Assembly (NCBI GenBank): GCA_003314535.1
Contig: POSG01000001.1
Location: 310,001-374,000, forward strand
DNA: 64,000 bases
Direction of reading: 5' to 3'
DNA from: Geobacter sp.
GTDB taxonomy: Bacteria; Desulfobacterota; Desulfuromonadia; Geobacterales; Geobacteraceae
Below, piece by piece: positions 28,210 through 36,795 of this stretch. Position numbers and translations under genes: made by a program. The number at the start of each line of letters is the position of its first letter. Within the stretch, counting starts at the first letter, position 1. The notes below the pieces were generated by a model that saw only the letters and a program-made list of their open reading frames with translations, did not search any database and was not told the DNA's origin.

Positions 28210-30240
28210 CTACTCCGGAACTGCCTGGCCGGAGACACCGGTTTCGCTGGCGTCACCGGTTCCACCGGGAACGGGGGGTTCACCGCCGCCCCCGTGCATC
28301 GGGCAATACTCGGTCGGCTCGGTTCCGGAAATGTAGAATTCCTCTTTCTGCCGGGGACAGCCGGGAGTCGCCAGGTACCCCGTGGAGGGGTCGATCCGCA
28401 CGGAAACTGCCGTATCCGGCTTCTGGAAATCCAAAGACGGCTTTCCGGCCAGGGCCGAACGCATGAACTGCCTCCATATGGGAGCGCTTATCGCCCCACC
28501 GGTGAATCCCCTGCCGCCGGGCCGCGGCTTATCATGTCCCACCCAGACGCCGGTGACCAGCCGGGGCGTATAACCCACGAACCATGCGTCGCGGTAGTCG
28601 TCGGTGGTGCCGGTTTTGCCTGCTGACGGGTATAGCTGGCTGAATTTCTTCAGGTTTTTCGCCGTGCCATAGACCATGACGTCCTTGAGCATCTGGGTGG
28701 TGACGTAGGCTATCGCCGGGGGCAGGGCCGGTTCGACCGAGGTCGGGTTTTCCGACATGGCACGGCGATTGCGGTCATAAATGCCGATGATGGTCCTGGG
28801 CCTGGCCCGCAACCCGCCATTGGCGAATGGAGCGTAAGCGGAAACCAGCTCGCTCAAGCTGACTTCTTCGGTTCCGAGAGCCAGCGTGAGATCGTTCCTG
28901 CCGTGCAGCTGCAGTCCCATGCTGCCCGCCAGCTCGGTGAAAGCGGGCACGCCGACGGCATCCAGCAGCTTGACCGCTATGACATTGTTGGAATGGGCAA
29001 GCGCCTGTCGCAGGGTGGTCTCCCCGAGAATTTCATTTCCGTAATTCCTGGGCTGCCAGACCCTGCCGTTCCCCGCCGGGTAGGAGATAGCCGAATCATT
29101 GAAAAAGCTCGCTGCAGTGTAACCCTTCTCCAGCGCAGCCGCATAGATGAACGGCTTGATGGCCGAACCGGGCTGGCGCCTGGCGTTGAATGCCCGGTCA
29201 TAGGAGTTCCTTTTCAAATCCACACCCCCCACGGCCGCCAGCACATCCCCGGTTGACGGGTCCATGCACACGAGGGCGCCCTGGAGGTCCGGTGACAGGC
29301 GTTTCACCCCCTCGCTCAAGGCCTTTTCCGCAGTTTTCTGCAACTTCAGATCCATGGCGGCAATGACTTCGAGACCGCCCAGTTCGAAGATGTTCTCGCC
29401 ATATTGTTCTTTCAGCTTGTTCCTGATGTGGGTCATGTACGTGGGGGCCTGGCCCGCCTTGATGACGGTCACCCGTTGGGCCCTCAGCTTGCGTTCCTGC
29501 TGCCGGGAGATCATCCCCAGCTCCTGCATCCGCCTGAGCACCAGGCCCGTGCGCGCACCAACGGCTGCGGGGGGACCCAGGGGATTGTAGCGTGACGGGT
29601 TCTTCGGCACCCCTGCCAGCAGGCTGCATTCGGCATCGGTCAGCTGCTCGGGGTTCTTGTCGAAGTAGAGGCGTGCGGCCTGGACGATGCCATAGGCGCC
29701 GTTGCCGTAATTGATCTCGTTAAGGTACATCTCCAGTATCTGCTTCTTGGTGTACCTGCGTTCGTAATCCATTGCCAGCTGGGCTTCCTTGAGCTTCCTG
29801 TCGATGGTTTTTTCACCGGAAAGGTATTTGTTCTTTATCAGCTGCTGGGTGATGGTCGAGCCGCCTTCGGCCATTTTGCCCTTGACCACGTCCTTCACCA
29901 GCGCCCGCGCGATTCCCCTGACGTCGATGCCGCCGTGGTCGTAGAAGCGGGAATCCTCGATCGCCACCACCGCCTTCTGCAGAAAAGACGGGATACGGTC
30001 TATGGGCGCCCAGTACCTTTTCTCCGAGGGGATCCGGCCGACGTAGCGCCGTTCCCTGTCAAACACCTTGATGGAGGTGTAGCCGGGAGACAAAACGGGA
30101 TATCTTACGTAACCACCCTGTGCATCCGCCAGAGGAACGAATAATGAAAGGAACAGCCACCCGGAAAGGACGGCGGAAAGGGCCATTTTCGAAACAGAAC
30201 GTTTTCCTGAAGCAAAATCGGGCAGATACTTCGTTTGCAT
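28210..30240 (-). CDS. Penicillin-binding protein 1A family (bifunctional transglycosylase/transpeptidase)
   Basis: 676 residues. The N-terminal membrane anchor/signal spans about 19-40. The GT51 glycosyltransferase domain has 'VAIEDSRFYDHGGID' with catalytic Glu95 and 'GGSTITQQLIKN'. The transpeptidase has SxxK in 'PGSAIKPF' (near 357), the SxN motif in 'HSNNVIAV' and KTG in 'SAGKTGTTDDYRDAW'. It polymerises and crosslinks peptidoglycan in the periplasm. The C-terminus is short and Gly/Pro-rich. It converges with the small sensor-like gene and diverges from the spermidine-synthase-like gene. Confidence 0.95.
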   Translation of the reverse strand: MQTKYLPDFASGKRSVSKMALSAVLSGWLFLSLFVPLADAQGGYVRYPVLSPGYTSIKVFDRERRYVGRIPSEKRYWAPIDRIPSFLQKAVVAIEDSRFYDHGGIDVRGIARALVKDVVKGKMAEGGSTITQQLIKNKYLSGEKTIDRKLKEAQLAMDYERRYTKKQILEMYLNEINYGNGAYGIVQAARLYFDKNPEQLTDAECSLLAGVPKNPSRYNPLGPPAAVGARTGLVLRRMQELGMISRQQERKLRAQRVTVIKAGQAPTYMTHIRNKLKEQYGENIFELGGLEVIAAMDLKLQKTAEKALSEGVKRLSPDLQGALVCMDPSTGDVLAAVGGVDLKRNSYDRAFNARRQPGSAIKPFIYAAALEKGYTAASFFNDSAISYPAGNGRVWQPRNYGNEILGETTLRQALAHSNNVIAVKLLDAVGVPAFTELAGSMGLQLHGRNDLTLALGTEEVSLSELVSAYAPFANGGLRARPRTIIGIYDRNRRAMSENPTSVEPALPPAIAYVTTQMLKDVMVYGTAKNLKKFSQLYPSAGKTGTTDDYRDAWFVGYTPRLVTGVWVGHDKPRPGGRGFTGGAISAPIWRQFMRSALAGKPSLDFQKPDTAVSVRIDPSTGYLATPGCPRQKEEFYISGTEPTEYCPMHGGGGEPPVPGGTGDASETGVSGQAVPE

Positions 30241-30362
30241 TTTTCAATCCTTGTCACAATGTCTTAGCGAACGAGAAGAGCGTCCGCGCGTCAACAATCG
30301 AACCATGATACCAGTTCCAGGTTAAAAACGAAAATCCAACGTTTCGGTTTACGAAATGTGAA

Positions 30363-30400
30363 GCCCGGCTTCCGGAAGTCGCACCCTCCGTAAGCCGGGC
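30363..30400. other. Hairpin in the divergent promoter region
   Basis: GCCCGGCTT (30363-30371) pairs with AAGCCGGGC (30392-30400). It lies between the PBP1A and spermidine-synthase-like genes and may influence expression or mark a decayed repeat. No T-run follows. Confidence 0.5.
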
Positions 30401-30411
30401 ATTTGAACTGC

Positions 30412-30420
30412 TGGTATAAT
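30412..30420 (+). promoter_or_regulatory. Extended -10 promoter, probably leaderless
   Basis: TGGTATAAT (30412-30420) is an extended -10 (TGn + TATAAT). The predicted transcription start about 7 bases downstream coincides with the start codon at 30428. No Shine-Dalgarno precedes that ATG, so the mRNA is probably leaderless. Confidence 0.45.
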
Positions 30421-30427
30421 TCATGGC

Positions 30428-32836
30428 ATGGATACTGGACAGCGCATTCTACCGGTCGTCTTTATCTCATCGGCGGCTTCGCTGGCGTACGAGGTGCTGC
30501 TCACCCGCATCTACTCCATATGCGTCTCATACCATTTCGCAGCGATGATCGTCAGCATCGCCATGCTCGGCCTCGCGTCCAGCGGGGTCGTACTCGCGCT
30601 CCGGCCGGGACTTTCCGACCAGGCTCATGTCGGCAAGTATGCCATGGCACTGGGCATAACCATACCAGCAGGTTTCCTTCTGGTCAACCTGTTCCCCTTC
30701 GACCCCGTGCGCCTATCCTGGGAAAAGGCTGAAATTCTCCGCATCGGGTTCCATTACGTCGTCCTGGCCGTCCCCTTTCTTTGCGCCGGGCTCATCATCG
30801 CCACGGCGTTCTCCGCCTGGAGCAGCCGTTCGGGGCTCATCTACGGGGCGGACCTGCTGGGGGCGGCGTCAGGATCAATCGGCATTCTGCTTGTCACCTC
30901 CCTGGTATCGCCGGAACGGGGAATTTTCCTGCTTTCCGCGGTCGTGCTTGCCGCATCCGGGATTCTTCTCGCCTTGCCCTGCAGGGTAGCAGCCCTGGCA
31001 CTGTCCCTCGTCGCGCTGGCAATTTTCCAGGTCCAGCCGCAATTCGCCGGACTCAGGCTCTCCCCATACAAGGGGCTGGAAGCAGCCCTCCGTTTCCCCG
31101 GAGCGACCCGCCTCAATACATACTATTCGCCGTCCGCGCGAATCGACACTTTTCGCAGCCCGGCAGTCCGCTTTGCTCCCGGCCTGAGCCTTAAATACCC
31201 GGAACCGCTCCCCGGCCAGACGGGGGTTGCCGTTGACGGCGGGTTTATCACCGCAGTTACCGACACTGCAGAGGCGCAGAAACTGGCATTCCTTTCCTTT
31301 CTGCCCGCGGCGCTCCCCTATGAAGCCGGGATCAACGGCAGAGTGCTGGTCCTCGACCCCCAGGGCGGGCTCCATCTCCTCCTTGCACGTCGCTACGGCG
31401 CGACCGGGATAACGGGGATCGAGTCCAACCACCTGCTGGCAAATGTCTGCAGGAAAATCGCATCGTCTTCCCCTGACCGGCGGACCTTCCGCCTCCTGGC
31501 CGGCGCCGGCAGGTCCTGGCTGATGGGCGGTAAAGAAACCTTCGACCTGATCGATATCCCGCTCCAGGGAGCAAGCCCCTCTGCGGCCTTCGGCATGTCC
31601 GAGGAATACCGCCTGACCGTGGAGGCCTTTCGCGAGTACCTCACCCATCTCCGCCCGGGCGGGGCGCTCTGCTTCAGCCTGTTCCTCCTCCCCCCATCGC
31701 GCATGGAGCTGCGAATCCTGGCGACCGCTGCAGCAGCCCTCGAAGAGCTGGGCGTACGGGATGCCAGCCGACACATTGCCGCGGTGCGCAGCTGGGGCAG
31801 CATGACGATCCTGGTGAAGCGGTCGCCGCTCACCGGTCAGGAAGTGGAAAGAATCAGGCGATTCGCCAGGGACCGCTGGTACGACCCGGTCGCCCTTCCC
31901 GGGCTCACAGCCGGGGAAGGCAACGTTTTTGTCAGGCTCCCGTCCGACGAATATTACCGGGCGTTTGCCGCCATACTTTCGCCCGCGAAGCGTGAAGGGT
32001 TCATGGAGAGGTACCTGTTCGACATCCGGCCGGTGCGCGATGACGCCCCATTCTTCAATCACTTTCTCCGGCTCGGCAACCTGGGGGGGACATACAGGAC
32101 CATGGGCGGGAAATGGCAGTTCTTCCTTGAAGAAGGATACCTTTTCCCGGCGATGCTTGTCCAGGCAACGGCACTGAGCACTCTGCTGATTCTCGTCCCA
32201 GCTGTGGCCGCGCGCCGTCCGGGCAAGGGGACGGCACCGATGGATACTGAAACGCGATCGCTCGGAAGAGGCCGGCATGGCAGGCATTCATTACCCTGTT
32301 GCCGGTTCCTGCCCTACTTCGCCTTCATCGGCATCGGGTTCATGTTCTCGGAGATGGTTCTCGTCCAGAAGCTGATCCTCCCGCTGGGAAACGCCACATA
32401 TGCGCTGGCTGCTGTTCTCGCCTCCCTTCTGGCAGGTTCGGGGGTCGGAAGTCTCATCGGCCAGCGACACCCGGTGCTGCAGCGCCCTCCAACCCTGGTC
32501 GTGATCGCGCTCCTGGTCATTCTTTACAGCATACTGCTCCGGCAGGCTCCGGGCCTCCTGGCTCCATTATCTCCTGCGCTTCGATTCGCCGCCGTTTCGG
32601 CATTAATTTTCCCTCTCGGCCTGCCCATGGGGATCCCCTTCCCTTCAGGCATCACCCTGCTGGGGAAAAGGGAACCAGCCCTGATTCCATGGGCCTGGGT
32701 GATAAACGGCTCCTTCTCGGTGTTGGCCCCGCTCATTGCAATCATGCTGGCTCTCGTCACCGGATTCGGCGCCGTTGCGTACCTTGCTTCCGGGGCTTAT
32801 CTGGCAGCTTCTCTCATCTTGACGAGAACAGAGTGA
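30428..32836 (+). CDS. Polytopic membrane protein with spermidine-synthase-like central domain
   Basis: 802 residues. Multiple transmembrane segments open the protein (about 8-170), a soluble segment follows (about 220-520), and more helices end it (about 560-790). The soluble part resembles the SAM/spermidine-synthase-fold proteins fused to membrane domains ('INGRVLVLDPQGGLHLLLARRYGA' then 'FDLIDIPLQG'). Several aminopropyl-transferase residues differ, so spermidine synthesis is not assured. The substrate is unknown. It converges with the Pcm gene at 3 bp and has a candidate leaderless promoter. Confidence 0.75.
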   Translation: MDTGQRILPVVFISSAASLAYEVLLTRIYSICVSYHFAAMIVSIAMLGLASSGVVLALRPGLSDQAHVGKYAMALGITIPAGFLLVNLFPFDPVRLSWEKAEILRIGFHYVVLAVPFLCAGLIIATAFSAWSSRSGLIYGADLLGAASGSIGILLVTSLVSPERGIFLLSAVVLAASGILLALPCRVAALALSLVALAIFQVQPQFAGLRLSPYKGLEAALRFPGATRLNTYYSPSARIDTFRSPAVRFAPGLSLKYPEPLPGQTGVAVDGGFITAVTDTAEAQKLAFLSFLPAALPYEAGINGRVLVLDPQGGLHLLLARRYGATGITGIESNHLLANVCRKIASSSPDRRTFRLLAGAGRSWLMGGKETFDLIDIPLQGASPSAAFGMSEEYRLTVEAFREYLTHLRPGGALCFSLFLLPPSRMELRILATAAAALEELGVRDASRHIAAVRSWGSMTILVKRSPLTGQEVERIRRFARDRWYDPVALPGLTAGEGNVFVRLPSDEYYRAFAAILSPAKREGFMERYLFDIRPVRDDAPFFNHFLRLGNLGGTYRTMGGKWQFFLEEGYLFPAMLVQATALSTLLILVPAVAARRPGKGTAPMDTETRSLGRGRHGRHSLPCCRFLPYFAFIGIGFMFSEMVLVQKLILPLGNATYALAAVLASLLAGSGVGSLIGQRHPVLQRPPTLVVIALLVILYSILLRQAPGLLAPLSPALRFAAVSALIFPLGLPMGIPFPSGITLLGKREPALIPWAWVINGSFSVLAPLIAIMLALVTGFGAVAYLASGAYLAASLILTRTE

Positions 32837-32839
32837 TCC

Positions 32840-33550
32840 TCACCTTTTCCGGGCCGTGCCCGTCATGGGGACAAAAGCGACCTCGCCTTTCTGCTCCACG
32901 GAGAGTTCCCCGCCCTTTTTTTTCGTGACAAGCGTCAGCGTCTGGTAAAAGACCGTGCTGCCGAGGGGCAGGATGAGCCTGCCCCCCTCTTTCAGCTGCT
33001 TGATGAGAGGAGGGGGTATATGGTTGACAGCTGCAGTGATGATTATGGCATCGAAGGGGGCCTGTTCATTCCAGCCGTAGTACCCGTCGGCATACCTTAC
33101 GTGAACATTTTTGCAGCCCAGTTTTGCCAGCGCTGCCGTGGCCCGTTCCGCAAGGCCTTTCCGGATCTCGACCGTGAAGACTTCCCCGGCGATTTCCGCC
33201 AGCACCGCAGCCTGGTAGCCGGACCCCGTCCCGATCTCCAGCACCCGGTCCGCAGGAGAAAGCCGCAACTCTGCGGTCATCAGCGCCACCACGTACGGCT
33301 GGGAAATGGTCTGCCCCTCGCCGATGGGGAGGGGGTGATCGTCATAGGCCCTGGACCAGAGGGACCTGTCCAGCAGCAGGTGCCTGGGCACCTTTTCCAT
33401 GGCCGCCAGGACCCTGGCGTCACGAATGCCGCGGGACCTGATCTGCTTCGCCACCATCTCCATCCGTTCCGCCTTGTAATGATCGTCAGCAAGCCCCAGG
33501 GGACACATCTCCAGCAGAGCCGCAGCAAGGAACAACAGCATTCGCAGCAT
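32840..33550 (-). CDS. pcm: Protein-L-isoaspartate O-methyltransferase with signal peptide
   Basis: 236 residues from ATG 33550, preceded by a G-rich site GGGGGTG; a GTG 9 bases earlier is an alternative. The start carries a signal peptide ('[19 protein letters not shown]'), so this copy is likely periplasmic, unlike the usual cytoplasmic enzyme. SAM motif I is '[20 protein letters not shown]' and the PCMT signature '[18 protein letters not shown]' is intact. It methylates isoaspartyl residues to start protein repair. It overlaps nothing and converges with the previous gene. Confidence 0.93.
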   Translation of the reverse strand: MLRMLLFLAAALLEMCPLGLADDHYKAERMEMVAKQIRSRGIRDARVLAAMEKVPRHLLLDRSLWSRAYDDHPLPIGEGQTISQPYVVALMTAELRLSPADRVLEIGTGSGYQAAVLAEIAGEVFTVEIRKGLAERATAALAKLGCKNVHVRYADGYYGWNEQAPFDAIIITAAVNHIPPPLIKQLKEGGRLILPLGSTVFYQTLTLVTKKKGGELSVEQKGEVAFVPMTGTARKR

Positions 33551-33782
33551 CGCACCCACCCCCGCCGAATTACAGTCACGCCTGATAAGTATAACATCTG
33601 CACGTTCAGTGACTCGTGGATAAAAAGCGAGTCAAAACCGAGATATCGGCCCACGCGACATTTGTCCCGTAAACCTGGCAGGTTATGCTATCCTTGAACT
33701 TGAGAAAGTTTGATCACGACACCCAATCGGCCCAGTCTGCAGGTTTGTCACACTACTTTCGCGGCATCATCCGGGAAAAAGA

Positions 33783-34157
33783 ATGCTCTATTTGGCTCTG
33801 GCAGACTTGGTGGTAATCGTCCATGCCCTGTTCGTCCTGTTCGTTGTTTTTGGCGGATTGGCGGTCCTGCGCTGGCGGCTGCTGGCGTGGCTGCATCTGC
33901 CGGCCGCTGCCTGGGGCGTGGCAATCGAAGTCGGCGGCTGGACATGTCCACTTACCTACCTGGAAAATTACCTGCGAAAGCTGGGAGGTGGGGCTGCTTA
34001 CGGCACTACCTTTATCGAGCGATACCTGGAGCCGGTGCTCTATCCGATCGGGCTGACCCATCACGCACAGGTGCGCCTGGGCATGGCGGCCCTCCTCGTC
34101 AACTTTGCGTTTTATGCTGTCTACTGGTGTAAAAGACGCCCTCCCCCGGCTCCATGA
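33783..34157 (+). CDS. DUF2784-family membrane protein
   Basis: 124 residues with four hydrophobic helices (about 5-25, 33-53, near 60-90 partly, 98-116). Conserved DUF2784 features include 'LHLPAAAWGVAIEVGGWTCPLT' near the middle (quoted here only in part) and the N-terminal 'ADLVVIVHALFVLFVVFGG'. The family is small, membrane-bound and of unknown function. It converges with the DksA-like gene 26 bp downstream. There is no strong Shine-Dalgarno, only an A-rich stretch. Confidence 0.85.
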   Translation: MLYLALADLVVIVHALFVLFVVFGGLAVLRWRLLAWLHLPAAAWGVAIEVGGWTCPLTYLENYLRKLGGGAAYGTTFIERYLEPVLYPIGLTHHAQVRLGMAALLVNFAFYAVYWCKRRPPPAP

Positions 34158-34183
34158 GAATGAATACCGGTGAGGACCCGTCC

Positions 34184-34573
34184 CTACAGAGACTTTTCCG
34201 GCGGATGGGCCGGTCCTTCGAAGCGCTCCTGGCAGCGAACGCACCGCACGGCGTACGGGACAGCAATAAGACGCTTTTCCTCGATTTCCGCGCCGCAGTC
34301 CTCGCACAGACCATAGGTCCCCTCCAGGAGCTTGTGTTCGGCATCCTCCAATCGCGTTACCCGTTCACGCACTATGTCTGCCACGGCCAGTCCGGTGTCC
34401 GACAGGACGTCAAGTATGCTCTGCTCCCCGATGTCCCGTGGAATTTCAAACTGCGCATGCAGCGCTTCCTGGTCGCGGAAGGTTTCAGCGCGCAGCTCCT
34501 GCCAGAGCCTCCGCTTCTCCTCACGAAGAGCCTCGCGCAGCCGTTCGATCCTCACCCTCTTCTTCGCCGTCAT
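34184..34573 (-). CDS. DksA/TraR-family zinc-finger protein
   Basis: 129 residues from ATG 34573, which has AGAGGGTG upstream; a TTG 8 codons earlier is less likely. A long N-terminal coiled coil (about 10-75) precedes the zinc finger: CEDCGAEIEEKRL then CVRCQERFE (four Cys). DksA-type proteins bind the RNA polymerase secondary channel and modulate transcription with ppGpp. Members of this size may act as general regulators. It reads alone. Confidence 0.88.
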   Translation of the reverse strand: MTAKKRVRIERLREALREEKRRLWQELRAETFRDQEALHAQFEIPRDIGEQSILDVLSDTGLAVADIVRERVTRLEDAEHKLLEGTYGLCEDCGAEIEEKRLIAVPYAVRCVRCQERFEGPAHPPEKSL

Positions 34574-34763
34574 CTTCTCTTCACCCTCTTTCGGCAATAA
34601 TCGATCCCCTGTTCCAAGTGTAACCCATATCGGCTGCCGTGCAAAGGCAAGCCAATCTGGCAGTCCGTCTTGCCTCTCCAGGATTATGTAGTAATCTTAA
34701 TTGAGCAGGCAGCCGGAATGCCCCTAAGATAACGCGACGCTGACGACCACGGGAGGTGCCGGA

Positions 34764-34931
34764 ATGAATGATCCTGAAAAGAAAAAACCAACGGTGACGG
34801 AACAGGCGGACAACGACAAGAAATGGAAGAAGGCATCTCCTGATGTTTGCGAAATATGCGGGCACAGGATGGAACGCGATCCCGAAAGCGGTGAATATTA
34901 CTGCCCGTTTTGCGATGATTCAGACTTCTAG
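34764..34931 (+). CDS. Small zinc-ribbon protein
   Basis: 55 residues, preceded by GGGAGGTG. The first half is highly charged. The second half has two CxxC pairs (CEIC at 29-32 and CPFC at 47-50), a zinc-ribbon pattern. Nothing else is recognised. Small proteins like this may act in transcription or as metal-dependent adaptors. It sits upstream of the M15 peptidase gene, 107 bp away. Confidence 0.75.
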   Translation: MNDPEKKKPTVTEQADNDKKWKKASPDVCEICGHRMERDPESGEYYCPFCDDSDF

Positions 34932-35038
34932 GGGTTTTGCCGCAAGCTCACCCCCTGCATCCTGAGGGCTTATAACGGCCTGGTTCCGCATGTGGAGGTT
35001 TACGCCTGAGCGGAACATGGGCAAGAGAAGGAGGACCG

Positions 35039-35854
35039 ATGATCGCTGCAGCAGTTCGATTGATACAGCAGAGTCTTACTGGCGAAGGCTTCGCGCCCGG
35101 GGCCGTTGACGGGCAGCTTGGAGCGAACACGTACGGGGCAGTTGAAAAGGCGCTTCCGGCGCGCCAGTCCGAACTGCCCTCCGGCTGGCAGCAATGGCCC
35201 AACTCACGCAAGGCGGTTGCCTACCTCCAGTGCCTGTGCAAGGAGCACAAGATCGAAGTGGGCGATATCGACGGCTACTGGGGCCAGCAGACAGACAATG
35301 CCTTCGACACGCTGGCCTGCCTGCTGAAGACCGGTGAAATGCCGCGCCCCTGGCGCGACGATGAACCGGGCAACGCAAACCCCAACAACTGGCCCGGCCA
35401 GAGCCAGGCAAGCCTCAACGCCTTCTTCGGAGAGGTGGGACAAAACCAGGCGAATCTTGTCCTCCCCTACCCCCATCGCCTGGCATGGGATCTTCGCCAG
35501 GCCGTCAATTCTTTTTCGTGCAACATCAAGGTACGCGACAGCGCCCAACGGGTATTGACGAAGGTGTTCGACCACTATGGGATCGAAAAGATCAGGGAAC
35601 TGCATCTCGACCGATGGGGAGGCTGCCTCAACGTGCGCAAGATGCGCGGCGGAAGCAACTGGTCCATGCATTCCTGGGGGATCGCCATCGACTACGACCC
35701 GGACCGCAACCAGCTCAAATGGGGAAGGGACCGGGCCGCGTTCGCACTGCCCGAGTACGATGCCTGGTGGCGCTTCTGGGAGGAAGAGGGATGGGTAAGC
35801 CTGGGCAGGTCAAGAAACTACGATTGGATGCACGTACAGGCGGCGAAACTGTGA
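35039..35854 (+). CDS. Peptidoglycan-binding M15 peptidase (endolysin-like)
   Basis: 271 residues from ATG 35039 (AAGGAGG). Two peptidoglycan-binding-like repeats occupy about 1-100 ('GAVDGQLGANTYGAVEKAL', 'VGDIDGYWGQQTDNAFDTL'). The M15 fold supplies zinc ligands His211 and Asp218 ('SMHSWGIAIDYD') and His265 ('YDWMHVQAA'). It cleaves peptidoglycan crosslinks and resembles phage endolysins or D,D-carboxypeptidases. No signal peptide is visible, so export would need a holin or another route. It has no phage neighbours, so it may be a domesticated lysis gene. A repeat element follows 2 bp after the stop. Confidence 0.9.
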   Translation: MIAAAVRLIQQSLTGEGFAPGAVDGQLGANTYGAVEKALPARQSELPSGWQQWPNSRKAVAYLQCLCKEHKIEVGDIDGYWGQQTDNAFDTLACLLKTGEMPRPWRDDEPGNANPNNWPGQSQASLNAFFGEVGQNQANLVLPYPHRLAWDLRQAVNSFSCNIKVRDSAQRVLTKVFDHYGIEKIRELHLDRWGGCLNVRKMRGGSNWSMHSWGIAIDYDPDRNQLKWGRDRAAFALPEYDAWWRFWEEEGWVSLGRSRNYDWMHVQAAKL

Positions 35855-35855
35855 C

Positions 35856-36010
35856 CTAGTGTTCCGTGCGGTTAGTTCGCCGCACAAATTGTGAGGAATT
35901 TTGGTTCCCGGCATGGCGCGGAGACGCAAGCCTGGCACGAAAACCGCAACACAGCCACGGGCCACAAGGGCCGTAATTTGAAGGAATGAATTAACCGCAC
36001 GGGACACTAG
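35856..36010. repeat. 155-bp inverted-repeat element (second MITE-like family)
   Basis: CTAGTGTTCCGTGCGGTTA (35856-35874) and TAACCGCACGGGACACTAG (35992-36010) are inverted with a single mismatch. The left end also forms a small hairpin, GTGCGG-TTAGTTCG-CCGCAC. A related hairpin with the same core (GTGC-AATTAGTTCACC-GCAC) lies at 53234-53273. No transposase is present. Confidence 0.85.
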
Positions 36011-36069
36011 CTCTCGATGTTGATGGAGCGGATGCCGAGAGGCGCCGGCTATCCGCTCCGCCGGACCGC

Positions 36070-36423
36070 TCACTTTCCGCCGCGGAAAAAGACCCTGATG
36101 CTATTGCCCAGGTTCCTGAACCAGTCGCCAATTGCGGTGCCCGCTTTCCTGGATTCCCTGGCGGTCTCCTTGCCGGCCTCCTTGAAGTCTCTGCCTGCCT
36201 GCTTGCCTCCTTCCTTGAAGGTCCTGCCGGCCTCCTTGCCTCCCTGCTTGAAGGCCTGTCCGGTTTCCTTTCCCATCTTCCGGAAGGCTTCCCCGGTATC
36301 TTTACCGGCCTTTCTGAAATCATGCCCGACTTCCCTTGCAGCATCACGGGGGGAGGTTTCCGCCGAGGAGAATGAAGAAGAAACAAGGGCCAGCAAGGCA
36401 AGAAGAATGATCCTAACGCTCAT
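36070..36423 (-). CDS. Secreted protein of 11-residue repeats
   Basis: 117 residues from ATG 36423 (AAGGAG). A signal peptide ends near residue 21 (FSSA-E). The mature protein is a run of 11-residue units beginning at Phe36, 47, 58, 69, 80, (Ser91) and Phe102, with consensus FKxGGKExGxx. The units are rich in Lys/Glu/Gly and should form an amphipathic helix like LEA or apolipoprotein 11-mers. Such proteins bind membranes or protect in desiccation; here the role is unknown. It has no obvious partner. Confidence 0.85.
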   Translation of the reverse strand: MSVRIILLALLALVSSSFSSAETSPRDAAREVGHDFRKAGKDTGEAFRKMGKETGQAFKQGGKEAGRTFKEGGKQAGRDFKEAGKETARESRKAGTAIGDWFRNLGNSIRVFFRGGK

Positions 36424-36658
36424 GGCGAACTCCTTTCTTTACAGTCGCATTCTAACATCTCCGGGATTTCGGGTCAAAATATCGGGACAGGTTTTCAACC
36501 TGCCACCTTTTCATATAGCCTGCCTTCTGAAAATTGCAGCATGATCGCCCAATTTCCGACTCATTCCTAGATTGCACCGCACCCGGAATTTCGCAAGCCT
36601 CACCGTTTCCGCTAATACCGTGCGCAGACGTCCATCTGACAAAATAAGCGAAAAAATA
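36424..36658. other. Intergenic region upstream of the hybrid kinase
   Basis: No gene was recognised. Little structure is seen apart from the promoter listed next. Confidence 0.4.
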
Positions 36659-36688
36659 TTGACTTTCACCGCAACCTGCCGATATGTA
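36659..36688 (+). promoter_or_regulatory. Probable sigma-70 promoter for the hybrid kinase
   Basis: TTGACT (36659-36664), an 18-bp spacer and TATGTA (36683-36688), about 108 bp before the start. Confidence 0.45.
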
Positions 36689-36795
36689 AATTGATGTAAA
36701 AATACGTGGTGCCACCACAACCGACTGCTGCCTAAATGGGTTTTGGCGCAGACCAGGCTGCTTTGCAAGCAAAGACAATTTTACAGGGCAACCCA

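Noticed and set aside
30875-32287. Minus-strand open frame of about 470 codons opposite the spermidine-synthase-like gene
   Set aside because: The plus-strand frame has transmembrane segments and family motifs; the opposite frame has neither.
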